NCBI GenBank assembly: GCA_964443225.1
Contig: CAYUCC010000014.1
Location: 1-64,000, forward strand
Direction of reading: 5' to 3'
DNA length: 64,000 bases
DNA from: SSC4 sp964443225
GTDB taxonomy: Bacteria > Chloroflexota > Anaerolineae > SSC4 > Amarolineaceae
Shown: positions 15,800 through 23,728 of the stretch, piece by piece
Numbering within the stretch: the first letter of the stretch is position 1
Layout of the letters: each line of letters opens with the position of its first letter
The notes under the pieces: generated by a model
What the model was told of the DNA's origin: nothing
The model's input: the letters and a program-made list of their open reading frames with translations, nothing else
The model's database searches: none
Position numbers and translations under genes: made by a program

Positions 15800-16411
15800 C
15801 TACTTCGTGGCTACCGCAAATCGTTTCGCGACTTCGTCCCAATTGACCACATTCCACCAATTGGCAATGTAATCGGGCCGGCGGTTCTGGTACTTCAGGT
15901 AATAGGCGTGTTCCCACAAGTCGAGTCCCAGGATCGGCGTGTGGCCATCCATGTAGGGGCTGTCCTGGTTGGCCGAGCTGTACAGGTCCAGCTTGCCATC
16001 CTTGACCACCAGCCAGGCCCAACCGCTGCCGAAGCGCGTGATGCCGGCGTTGCCGAACTTGGCCTTGAAGTCATCGAAGCTGCCGAACGTGCTGCTGATG
16101 GCATCCGCCAGCGCTCCGCTGGGTGTACCACCCTTGTTGGGTCCCATGATTTCCCAGAACAGCATGTGGTTCGCATGGCCGCCGCCGTTGTTGCGCACCG
16201 CGGTGCGAATGGCATCGGGCACCCGGTTGATGTTGCGCAGCAGCTCTTCCACCGAGAGGGACGCCAGTTCCGGCGCACTCTCCAGCGCCTTGTTCACGTT
16301 GGTGACGTAGGCGGCGTGGTGCTTGCCGTGGTGGATCTGCATCGTCATCTCATCGATGAACGGTTCCAGGGCGTTGTGTGCGTACGGTAGGTCAGGTAGT
16401 GTGAAGGCCAT
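15800..16411 (-). CDS. Superoxide dismutase, Mn/Fe family (Mn-type features)
   Basis: 203 residues. It dismutates superoxide to oxygen and hydrogen peroxide in the cytoplasm. The opening FTLPDLPYAHNALEPFID, first metal ligand in QIHHGKHH (His27), a second in GGHANHMLFW, and the Asp/His pair in DLWEHAYYLKY are all intact. The Gln in SSANQDSPYM, together with Gly rather than Gln in NNGGGHANH, is the pattern of Mn-dependent enzymes, though cambialistic use cannot be excluded. An AAGGAGA ribosome-binding site precedes the ATG. It is a single-gene unit with its own terminator. Confidence 0.95.
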   Translation of the reverse strand: MAFTLPDLPYAHNALEPFIDEMTMQIHHGKHHAAYVTNVNKALESAPELASLSVEELLRNINRVPDAIRTAVRNNGGGHANHMLFWEIMGPNKGGTPSGALADAISSTFGSFDDFKAKFGNAGITRFGSGWAWLVVKDGKLDLYSSANQDSPYMDGHTPILGLDLWEHAYYLKYQNRRPDYIANWWNVVNWDEVAKRFAVATK

Positions 16412-16647
16412 CGTAGACTGTCTCCTTAGTTTTGATTATTCGGTTTGTTTGATACTCAGCATAATTCGAGCGCATCGATGCGCCGATGGGCGCCCAGGTC
16501 CGGTACTGGGCGTCATTGGCAAGCCTGCCCTGTTTGCAGCAGCTTGCCTGGTCAAGCACCCAGGAAGGCACGGTGTTTCGGGCATTGGAATTGTACCCAA
16601 CCACGACGAATTGTCAACTTTAGCAACGTTCTGGTTTCTAAAGTCGG
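16412..16647. other. Intergenic region without recognised gene
   Basis: About 235 bases between two minus-strand genes. The part next to sodA is AT-rich and should contain its promoter, but I could not identify a convincing -35/-10 pair. No repeat or RNA motif was seen. Confidence 0.4.
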
Positions 16648-18183
16648 TTAGAACGGCCCGCCGGGAAAAGTATCGATGGTGCCTGGTTTGTCGAGGCGGC
16701 GTACCATGTGGAGTTCCGGCCACGGCTCGCCGAGGATCCCATCGTGAATGGCCCAACTGCGTCCGCGTACGGTGCGCCAGGCATCGGGCGGTCGGAACGT
16801 GCTGCCATCGAGGGCGGCTCGCAGGTCGCCGTCGGTGAACCGTGCCTGCAGCGCTTCCATGAAACGCTGGCCGGTCAGGTAGATGAAACCCCACCGTTCG
16901 AGCAGGATGGCGTTGTGGTAAGCCAGGGGTTGGGCAAAAATGTACTGTTTGCCCAACTCGAGCAGCAGCTTTTCAGCGGTGGGCAGCAGCCGGCGCACCA
17001 CGAGACCCAGGCCAGGCCGCACCTGTCCCGGCGACAAGCCGGCGTGCAGTGCGCGTGCTTCTTCGCCCAGGTTGCGCCGCACCAGGCCCAACAGCGTCGG
17101 ACGACCTTCGTCGTCGTAGTCGATGTTGTAGCGATCGGCATACAGGTTGTTGACGACCACCAGGTAGACGTTGATTTGTCCGTTGGCGGTTTCACCGAAA
17201 TTGAGCAGCATCGCCGGGTCGATGTCGGTTTTGTTGCGCCACAGCGAGAGCTCGACCAGGCCCGCATCGATATCTGCTGAAACGTGGAGCGCCAGGTCGC
17301 CATGGGCCGTGCGCAGCGTCTCCTCGTCGATCGCGTAATAGGTCAGGATCGATGGTGGAAGGAGACGGCGGAAAAGTTTGAGCTGCTCACTCAACGGCTG
17401 CTGAATGATCTGGCGAATGGGCACATACTTCTGTTCGGAAGTCGGTGCTGTGGACTCATTATCGGATAGTTCATCGAGGGACCCAGAGAATACGTGTTCT
17501 TTCAAGTGTCGCAGGTACTCGGGAAAAGCCGGCAAATGGTCCAGGTCCTGCAGAATCTCGTGCGCCTCGATTCGTACCTCGGGTTTCCAATGATCCAGAA
17601 AGGGTGTCACCAGTTCGCGAATCGACTTTTCCATCTGGCGGGCCAGGGGACTGCGCACAAGAAGGTGGATGCTGACCAGCATATCACCCACGTGATGGGA
17701 GCTCACCTGGTGCTCGATGGCGGTCACCAGGTCATTCCAGATCTCGGGCCGCACCCGCCGCTGCGTTATCATGAGACGCGCCAGGGTTTGGGCAGCAAAC
17801 GCACGGGCACTGGCGTTGTGCGAATCGAACAGGGTACGCCGCAGCTGATCGCTCGTCGCGTCGAAGGCCAGCACCTGTCGCTGGGCAATTCTTTCCAGCA
17901 CCTGGCGCAGGGCCGCAGTCGTATCGGGATCATCCCACGTATGTAATGCCTCGAGCAGCTGTGGAATGAGTGGAAGCACCGTGTCCACATCGTGTGCCGC
18001 CATTCGATCCAGATCGGCTGCGGCAGCCACGCGGACGGCGACCCCCTCATCGTGCAGTTGGGCCAGTACGGGCTGCAGCGCTAGGGGAGGGGCCACGAGC
18101 GCCGGCACGCCGTCGGACGCCGACCTGGAATTGGCCTTGGCGGCTGTATCCTCCAGACGCTTGATTTGCGGTATCTGACTCAT
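16648..18183 (-). CDS. Uncharacterised protein with HEAT-like N-terminal half
   Basis: 511 residues, not recognised as a named family. Residues about 30-235 look like alpha-helical HEAT/armadillo repeats (for example VAVRVAAAADLDRMAAHD and PEVRIEAHEILQDLDHLPAF). The C-terminal half is a mixed alpha/beta region with AILLERWGFIYLTGQRFM and an acidic loop DYDDEGRPTLLGLV; no catalytic motif is evident. There is no signal peptide or membrane segment, so it is probably cytoplasmic. A GGAGGTGG site immediately precedes the ATG. The gene is divergent from the ferredoxin operon. Confidence 0.75.
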   Translation of the reverse strand: MSQIPQIKRLEDTAAKANSRSASDGVPALVAPPLALQPVLAQLHDEGVAVRVAAAADLDRMAAHDVDTVLPLIPQLLEALHTWDDPDTTAALRQVLERIAQRQVLAFDATSDQLRRTLFDSHNASARAFAAQTLARLMITQRRVRPEIWNDLVTAIEHQVSSHHVGDMLVSIHLLVRSPLARQMEKSIRELVTPFLDHWKPEVRIEAHEILQDLDHLPAFPEYLRHLKEHVFSGSLDELSDNESTAPTSEQKYVPIRQIIQQPLSEQLKLFRRLLPPSILTYYAIDEETLRTAHGDLALHVSADIDAGLVELSLWRNKTDIDPAMLLNFGETANGQINVYLVVVNNLYADRYNIDYDDEGRPTLLGLVRRNLGEEARALHAGLSPGQVRPGLGLVVRRLLPTAEKLLLELGKQYIFAQPLAYHNAILLERWGFIYLTGQRFMEALQARFTDGDLRAALDGSTFRPPDAWRTVRGRSWAIHDGILGEPWPELHMVRRLDKPGTIDTFPGGPF

Positions 18184-18258
18184 ACCACCTCCGTAGGGCT
18201 GAGTGTAACACGGATGACGCGTTGCGTCAAGAAGTCCTGTGAGTTGCCCTGCGTGACG

Positions 18259-18287
18259 TTGCCAAGTTCAGGGGGGCGTGATATACT
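18259..18287 (+). promoter_or_regulatory. Promoter of the ferredoxin-reductase operon
   Basis: TTGCCA (18259-18264), exactly 17 bases, TATACT (18282-18287), with an upstream TGA forming an extended -10. Start expected near 18294. Confidence 0.7.
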
Positions 18288-18354
18288 GCACACGTGATTG
18301 CAGGTCGTGTCGAGGCGATGGTTCGCCAGAACCCAACCAACAGAGGAGGTGTCC

Positions 18355-18594
18355 ATGCGCCGGCAGCTGTGGCTGCAGAAACGCAGCGTCGAACCGGTAA
18401 CCCTCGAAATTGCCCTCGTCAACTACGATCGCTGTTCGTACTGTGGCGCCTGCGTCCCGGTCTGCCCGCCCAATTGTATCACACTCCACGACGCCACGCT
18501 GCAAATCGTGACCGAACTGTGCACCGGCTGTCATCGCTGTGTGCGCGTGTGTCCCACCGCAGCTCTCAGCATGTCGAGCCCTGCGGTCGTATGA
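18355..18594 (+). CDS. 2[4Fe-4S] ferredoxin-like protein
   Basis: 79 residues. Two cluster motifs are complete: CSYCGACVPVCPPNC and CTGCHRCVRVCP, each with the CxxCxxCxxxCP pattern that binds a [4Fe-4S] cluster. The ATG at 18355 has AGAGGAGGT four bases upstream. The stop overlaps the next start (ATGA at 18591-18594), so the ferredoxin and the flavoprotein reductase are made together. The obvious inference is that this small protein passes electrons to the reductase. It has its own promoter at 18259-18287. Confidence 0.92.
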   Translation: MRRQLWLQKRSVEPVTLEIALVNYDRCSYCGACVPVCPPNCITLHDATLQIVTELCTGCHRCVRVCPTAALSMSSPAVV

Positions 18595-19760
18595 AATCGG
18601 CGTACGACATCATCGTGATTGGCGGCGGGCCCGCCGGTGCCATGGCGGCACGCACGACGGCGCAGTCTGGTCTGGCCACGCTGCTGCTCGAAAAGCGCCA
18701 GGACATTGGCTCCCCCGTTCGCTGTGGTGAGGCCGTGGGCCGCGACACTGTTGCCCAGTTTCTTCCCCTTGACCCGCGCTGGATCGCCGCCGAAATCGAC
18801 ACCTTCAGCGTAACCAACGCCCAGGGCGACTGCGTGGTGCTGCCGCCGCTGGAAGAGACGCTGATCCTGGAACGTAAAATCTTCGATCGCGAGCTCGTGC
18901 ATGCGGCGCGGCGCGCCGGAGCCGAGGTCAGGGTCAAGGCGCGCGTCACCGGGCTGCTGCGTGACGAGCAGGGCATCGCCGGTGTGTCGGCTGTCGTACA
19001 AGGCGAACCGGTTGAATGGCGGGCGCGCCTGGTGATTGGTGCCGATGGGACCGAAGCGCAGAGCACACGGTGGGCAGGATTGTCGGGTAATCCTCGCCTG
19101 GGCGACTACTTCAGCGCCGTGCAGTATTTACTTAGCGGTGTCGAGATCACCCCACGCATTTGCCAGTATCACCTGGGTGATGTCCTGGCGCCTGGCGGTT
19201 ATGCCTGGGTCTTTCCCAAGGGTGAAGACAAAGCCAACGTCGGGCTGGTGGTGGCGGCCGATGCGCATGCGTCGGCGCTCAGTCTGTTGGACACCTTCGT
19301 GGCCGCCCATTTTCCCAACGCTTCGCCCCTGGCCCAGATCGTGGGCGGTATCCACGTGACCAATACGCTGTCCCCGATGGTCACCGACGGCTACATGGCG
19401 GTGGGTGACGCGGCGCACCAGGCCGATCCCCTGACGGGTGGTGGCATCACCAACGGTATGCATGGCGGCCTCTTTGCCGGTGAGGTGGCGGTGGCCGCCC
19501 TCCGTGCCGGCGATGTTTCGGCGCAGTTCCTGCATCGTTACGAGGAACGTTGGGAAGCCGAATTTGGCCGGCTCTACCGCCGGCTGCTGCGCATCCGGCG
19601 TGCCCTGCGCAAGATGCCACCCGAAGCGATCACACGCATGGTGACCCAGGCGGCACGCCTCGATACGTCGCAGTTCACGATGCGTGATCTGTTCGCCGTG
19701 GTGCTCAAATCTTACCCGCCATTGTTGATCGAAGCGCTGCCGTATTTTCTGGGGCAGTGA
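18591..19760 (+). CDS. Geranylgeranyl reductase family FAD-dependent oxidoreductase
   Basis: 389 residues. The N-terminal Rossmann motif IGGGPAGAMAA binds FAD and GDAAHQADPLTGGGI is the second flavin-contacting motif of this family. Members reduce double bonds of isoprenoid chains, in chlorophyll or archaeal lipid synthesis, or in menaquinone side chains in other bacteria. With a partner ferredoxin encoded by the overlapping upstream gene, a ferredoxin-driven reductase is likely. No chlorophyll genes are in view, so a quinone or lipid isoprenoid is the more probable substrate; this is inference. The frame from 18294 is longer, but the coupled ATG at 18591 is right. Confidence 0.9.
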   Translation: MKSAYDIIVIGGGPAGAMAARTTAQSGLATLLLEKRQDIGSPVRCGEAVGRDTVAQFLPLDPRWIAAEIDTFSVTNAQGDCVVLPPLEETLILERKIFDRELVHAARRAGAEVRVKARVTGLLRDEQGIAGVSAVVQGEPVEWRARLVIGADGTEAQSTRWAGLSGNPRLGDYFSAVQYLLSGVEITPRICQYHLGDVLAPGGYAWVFPKGEDKANVGLVVAADAHASALSLLDTFVAAHFPNASPLAQIVGGIHVTNTLSPMVTDGYMAVGDAAHQADPLTGGGITNGMHGGLFAGEVAVAALRAGDVSAQFLHRYEERWEAEFGRLYRRLLRIRRALRKMPPEAITRMVTQAARLDTSQFTMRDLFAVVLKSYPPLLIEALPYFLGQ

Positions 19761-19826
19761 GGCGGGTTTGGATTTTAGATTTTGGATTTTGGATTTTTTC
19801 GAATCACGCAGGTATAATCTGTGCCC

Positions 19827-20030
19827 ATGCAAGAACGCGGCTATCGTTACCTCAACCTGGTGACAGCGGTTTTCGTCACCACCTTGATTACCGCCAACAT
19901 CATGGCCGTCAGATACGGAATCATCGCCACCCCGCTGACCTACGGTGTGGTCGGTGCCTTGAAACGGGCCGAACACAAAGACTACTACGATACCGACACC
20001 CATTTTAATCCGTTCAGGCTGAATTCCTGA
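19827..20030 (+). pseudogene. Internally deleted VUT/YhhQ-type queuosine precursor transporter
   Basis: An open frame of only 67 residues joins what look like the two ends of a DUF165/VUT transporter. Residues 1-29 (GYRYLNLVTAVFVTTLITAN) resemble the first membrane helix of that family. Residues 33-67 (IIATPLTYGVVGALKRAE, then DYYDTDTHFNPF) resemble its C-terminal helix and tail. Full-length members have roughly 200-250 residues, so the middle helices are missing without a frame change. The next gene is queF, whose pathway uses this transporter, which supports the identification. The start could also be GTG 19821. A TATAAT box lies about ten bases upstream. Confidence 0.65.
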
Positions 20031-20049
20031 GCGTACGGAGCAAGACCGA

Positions 20050-20481
20050 ATGAATACGAACGCCGCGCCATCGACGACGCCCGAAAACCTCTATGCCGAT
20101 CTGACCCTGTTGGGACACGAGGTGAAGGGTGTCGTGCGTCGCCTGGAGACAGTGCCCAACCAACACCCCCAGCGCAACTACACGGTAACGCTGGTGTGTC
20201 CCGAGTTCACCTGCCTATGCCCGATCACCGGCCAGCCCGATTTCGCCACGATTACCATTGACTACATCCCCGATCAGCGCATCGTCGAATCGAAATCGCT
20301 CAAGCTCTACCTCTGGTCGTACCGCGACGAAGGCGCCTTTCACGAGGACGTCACCAACCGTATCCTGGATGACCTGGTGACCGCCATGCAGCCGCGCTGG
20401 TGTGCGGTTACGGGGGTGTTCAACGTGCGTGGGGGAATTACGATTACCGTGCATGCTGAGTATGATGCGCCGGGTGCGTGA
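20050..20481 (+). CDS. queF: NADPH-dependent 7-cyano-7-deazaguanine reductase
   Basis: 143 residues. It reduces the nitrile preQ0 to the amine preQ1 in queuosine biosynthesis, a rare four-electron reduction. The active-site cysteine lies in TCLCPITGQPDFA, and the NADPH-site signature ESKSLKLYLWSYRDEGAF followed by HEDVTNR is fully conserved. The size is that of the short, unimodular QueF type. Nineteen bases upstream is the remnant of a queuosine precursor transporter. No queC, queD or queE is in the window, so it is unclear whether the pathway is complete. Confidence 0.95.
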   Translation: MNTNAAPSTTPENLYADLTLLGHEVKGVVRRLETVPNQHPQRNYTVTLVCPEFTCLCPITGQPDFATITIDYIPDQRIVESKSLKLYLWSYRDEGAFHEDVTNRILDDLVTAMQPRWCAVTGVFNVRGGITITVHAEYDAPGA

Positions 20482-20489
20482 GCACGCCT

Positions 20490-21008
20490 GGCGTTCAAGC
20501 CTGGCGCTCAAGCGCCAGGCTAACAGCTGAAGTCCGCTCAAGCGGACTCGATGAACTCAGTCGGCTTTTAGCCGACTTTAGCTATGAGCCTGGCGCTTTA
20601 GCTATGAGCCTGGCGTTCAAGCGCCAGGCTAACAGCTGAAGTCCGCTCAAGCGGACTGGATGAACTCAGTCGGCTTTTAGCCGACTTTAGCTATGAGCCT
20701 GGCGCTCAAGCGCACGCCTGGCGCTCAAGCGCCAGGCTAACAGCTGAAGTCCGCTCAAGCGGACTCGATGAACTCAGTCGGCTTTTAGCCGACTTTAGCT
20801 ATGAGCCTGGCGCTTTAGCTATGAGCCTGGCGTTCAAGCGCCAGGCTAACAGCTGAAGTCCGCTCAAGCGGACTGGATGAACTCAGTCGGCTTTTAGCCG
20901 ACTTTAGCTATGAGCCTGGCGCTCAAGCGCACGCCTGGCGCTCAAGCGCCAGGCTAACAGCTGAAGTCCGCTCAAGCCTGGCGCTTGAGCGCCAGGCTTG
21001 AGCGCCAG
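20490..21008. repeat. Tandem palindrome array with a 217-bp higher-order unit
   Basis: Three short palindromes recur: GCCTGGCGCT-CA-AGCGCCAGGC, AGTCCGCT-CA-AGCGGACT and AGTCGGCT-TTT-AGCCGACT, spaced by TAACAGCTGA, GATGAACTC and TTTAGCTATGA. All keep the core GCT-loop-AGC. A 217-bp block beginning near 20501 is repeated at 20718 with no difference that I could see, and a third partial block starts at 20935. The array reaches to within about 15 bases of the MFS start codon. No open frame of interest lies in it. Confidence 0.92.
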
Positions 21009-21023
21009 GCTCGAAGGCAATCC

Positions 21024-22370
21024 ATGACCTTTTTCACAACTCGCCTGATGCAGTGGTTTCGCTGGCTTCTCCAAATGGACGTGCCGGTACTGGTGCGCAG
21101 CGACAGTGAGATTGCGGCCGAAGTCGAGCGCAACTACCGCTGGAACTTCGTCGTCAACCTGTTGGACGGCGGCTTCTTCTGGCTGAGCATCAGTTTTGCC
21201 TCCTCGGCGACGATCCTGCCGCTGTTTATCAGCAAGATCACCCCCAGCCCGCTGGCGATTGGTCTCCTGGCCGTGATCGCCCAGAGCGCCTGGTTCCTGC
21301 CCCAACTGCTGACGGCCAACCCCATGGAGCGCCTGGCCCGCAAGAAGCCGGTAGTGGTCAATCTCGGCTTTTTCACCGAGCGCGTGCCAATGTGGTTCAT
21401 GGTGCTGGCGGCGTTGATTGCGATTCCGGCACCGACGTTGTCGCTGGTGATCTTGCTGGGTAGTTACGCCTGGCACTCGTTGGGTGCCGGGGTGGTGGCT
21501 ATTTCCTGGCAGGATCTCATCGCCCGCTGCTTTCCGGTGGACCGGCGCGGACGGTTTTTTGGCACTACGATGTTCGTGGGCAGCGCCACCGCCGCGGTTG
21601 GCGCCTTGTTCAGCGCCTGGCTGCTGCAGACCTACCCGTTTTCGCTCAATTTTGTGCTGGCTTTTTCGATCGCGGCGGTGGGTGTGACGATCAGCTGGTT
21701 CTTTCTGGCGCTGACGCGCGAACCGGTGCAGCCGGTCAACGTGCCCAAACGCAGTACGCGCGAATACCTGGACAGCCTGCTGCCCCTGCTGCACGAGGAC
21801 CATAATTTTCGCCGCTTCATGCTGTCGCGCCTGTTGATGGCGCTGGGGGCCATGGGCGCCGGCTTTCTCACCGTATCGGCCGTCCAGCGCTGGCAAATTC
21901 CCGACAGCACCGCCGGTCTGTTCACGGTGGCCATTCTCGTGGGTCAAACCGCCGGTAATCTCGGCTTCGGCTTCATGGCCGATCGGCGGGGGCACAAATT
22001 ATCCCTGGAGATCGGCTGCCTGGCCTATGGTGCGGCCTTTGTCGTTGCGCTGCTGGCACCGTCACCAGCCTGGTACTATGCGGCCTTCGCCCTGATCGGC
22101 GTTGGCAGCAGTGCTACGATCGTTTCCGGCATCCTGGTCGTCATGGAATTCAGCGCGCCAGAACGTCGCCCGACGTACATCGGCCTGGCCAACACCGGGG
22201 TTGGCGTGGTCAGCGCCGTGGCACCACTGCTCGGTGCCCTTCTCGCCAGCATCGGTTACGGCTGGCTGTTTGCCCTCAGCGCCCTGGCCAGTTTTTTGGC
22301 GTTTCCCTTGATGCGCTGGTGGGTACGCGAGCCGCGCTGGGAACAGCAGCTCAATCCACAAAATCCCTGA
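21024..22370 (+). CDS. Major facilitator superfamily transporter
   Basis: 448 residues with about 12 membrane helices. The loop between helices 2 and 3 reads ANPMERLARKKPVVV and the later FMADRRGHKLS is the second-half copy of the MFS loop motif. An N-terminal cytoplasmic stretch of about 45 residues precedes helix 1. The substrate cannot be told. The start at 21024 lies immediately after the palindrome array, with CGAAGG as the only possible ribosome-binding site. The last 20 bases overlap the convergent gpsA gene. Confidence 0.87.
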   Translation: MTFFTTRLMQWFRWLLQMDVPVLVRSDSEIAAEVERNYRWNFVVNLLDGGFFWLSISFASSATILPLFISKITPSPLAIGLLAVIAQSAWFLPQLLTANPMERLARKKPVVVNLGFFTERVPMWFMVLAALIAIPAPTLSLVILLGSYAWHSLGAGVVAISWQDLIARCFPVDRRGRFFGTTMFVGSATAAVGALFSAWLLQTYPFSLNFVLAFSIAAVGVTISWFFLALTREPVQPVNVPKRSTREYLDSLLPLLHEDHNFRRFMLSRLLMALGAMGAGFLTVSAVQRWQIPDSTAGLFTVAILVGQTAGNLGFGFMADRRGHKLSLEIGCLAYGAAFVVALLAPSPAWYYAAFALIGVGSSATIVSGILVVMEFSAPERRPTYIGLANTGVGVVSAVAPLLGALLASIGYGWLFALSALASFLAFPLMRWWVREPRWEQQLNPQNP

Positions 22371-23334
22371 TGAACGCATCGATGAACTGCTGCGCCAGAT
22401 AGCGCCCATTGATGACGTCCCATAACCCTTTGGCGAGGGGAAGCGAGACGTGCATCTTCTCGGCGATGAACAGGGTCACTTTTAACGTGTTATAACCCTC
22501 GGGCAGCACCTGCATCTCGGTTTTGATCTCCGCCAACGTACGGCCCTTGGCCAGTTGTTCGCCGAGATGGCGGTTGTGGCTGTGGGTACTCAACGAGGTG
22601 GCCATCAAGTCGCCCAGGCCCGCCAGGTAGGAAAAGGTTTCGGCCATGGCCCCCATCGCCACACCCAGGCGCGTGATCTCCTCCAGGGCCAGGGTCAAAT
22701 AGGCCGCTCGAAAATTCACGCTGCGAATGTCGGCACCGTCGAACAGCCCCAGGCCAATGGCATAGATGTTCTTCAGAATGCCACCCAACTCGACGCCGAT
22801 CGTATCTGCGGAAAATCGTGTACGAAAACTACGATTGTCCAACACACTGGCCACTGGTACCAGGTTGGACATGTGGTCACTGGCAATCACCACGACCGTC
22901 GGCAGGCCGCGCGCAAACTCGGTCGCAATCGACGGTCCAGACAGCATCACCAGCCGGTTGTGCGGGAAGAGTTGGCGCATCACCTGGAAGGAGGTCTGGC
23001 CCGTATCGGCCTGGATCCCCTTGGCCATATTGACGATAATGGTGGAGGTCGGCACCAGCGAGCGTCCGGGAGCCAGGGTGCGCTCGATGAAGACCGATGG
23101 CAGGGCAATGAACACCAGGGACGTCTCTTGCCAGACACGAGACAAATCAGTGGTCGCTTCGATGTCAGGCGAGAGGTCGATGCCGGGCAGATAGGCCGCA
23201 TTCGTGTGCGCCTGGTTGATTTCGTCAACCACCTCGCTGTTGTACTCCCACCCGATGACCGGATGACCGTTGTTGGCCGCCAGGTTGGCGATGGCGCTGC
23301 CCAGGTTGCCCAGGCCGACGAGACCGACGATCAT
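22351..23334 (-). CDS. gpsA: Glycerol-3-phosphate dehydrogenase [NAD(P)+]
   Basis: 327 residues. It reduces dihydroxyacetone phosphate to sn-glycerol 3-phosphate for phospholipid synthesis. The nucleotide-binding GLGNLGSA is at residues 6-13, followed by the substrate region NMAKGI, LSGPSIATE, the catalytic lysine region GGILKNIYAIGLGL, and the SHNRHLGEQLAKG motif. Start overlaps the stop of the upstream small gene (ATGA, 23331-23334). The 3' end overlaps the convergent MFS gene by 20 bases, so the two messages can pair at their ends. Confidence 0.92.
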   Translation of the reverse strand: MIVGLVGLGNLGSAIANLAANNGHPVIGWEYNSEVVDEINQAHTNAAYLPGIDLSPDIEATTDLSRVWQETSLVFIALPSVFIERTLAPGRSLVPTSTIIVNMAKGIQADTGQTSFQVMRQLFPHNRLVMLSGPSIATEFARGLPTVVVIASDHMSNLVPVASVLDNRSFRTRFSADTIGVELGGILKNIYAIGLGLFDGADIRSVNFRAAYLTLALEEITRLGVAMGAMAETFSYLAGLGDLMATSLSTHSHNRHLGEQLAKGRTLAEIKTEMQVLPEGYNTLKVTLFIAEKMHVSLPLAKGLWDVINGRYLAQQFIDAFIRDFVD

Positions 23335-23705
23335 GGAGTAACTTCCTTTCCTTCGTGTTCTTCAGGCGAATCTGGCGGCTGGGCCGCGTCTTCCTGCTGC
23401 GCTGCTTCGAACTCGGCTTCGCTCACGAACTTGCCCCCGCTGACCTCGCGCGACAGCAGCTGGCGTTTGACATCGAACACCAGGCTCATGTCCAGGCGAG
23501 CGTAACAGCGCCGCGTGCCGCCCACCAGCGTCTTGTGGATGACGTAGTGGCCTTCGTCGTCCTCGCTCAAATCGTTGTTGAGATTGATGCGCGTACGGAT
23601 TACCTCACCGCAGCGCTGGCAGCGCACGTAGACGACGTAACCCCCCTGCTGTGCCGTCTTTCCCTCACCCATCAACGACTTTTTCAACGAGTCCCAAAAC
23701 CCCAT
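23331..23705 (-). CDS. Small conserved-looking protein with a CxxC motif
   Basis: 124 residues beginning MGFWDSLKKSLMGEG. A CQRCGE motif at about residues 28-33 and a later RRCYARLD could form part of a zinc site, but a full four-ligand ribbon is not evident. The C-terminal 25 residues are acidic and glutamine-rich. The start at 23705 is chosen because homology-like sequence begins there; the long frame from 24347 is a shadow of the membrane protein gene. It is translationally coupled to gpsA. Function not recognised. Confidence 0.7.
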   Translation of the reverse strand: MGFWDSLKKSLMGEGKTAQQGGYVVYVRCQRCGEVIRTRINLNNDLSEDDEGHYVIHKTLVGGTRRCYARLDMSLVFDVKRQLLSREVSGGKFVSEAEFEAAQQEDAAQPPDSPEEHEGKEVTP

Positions 23706-23728
23706 ACCAACAATCCTCCCCTCCAAAA

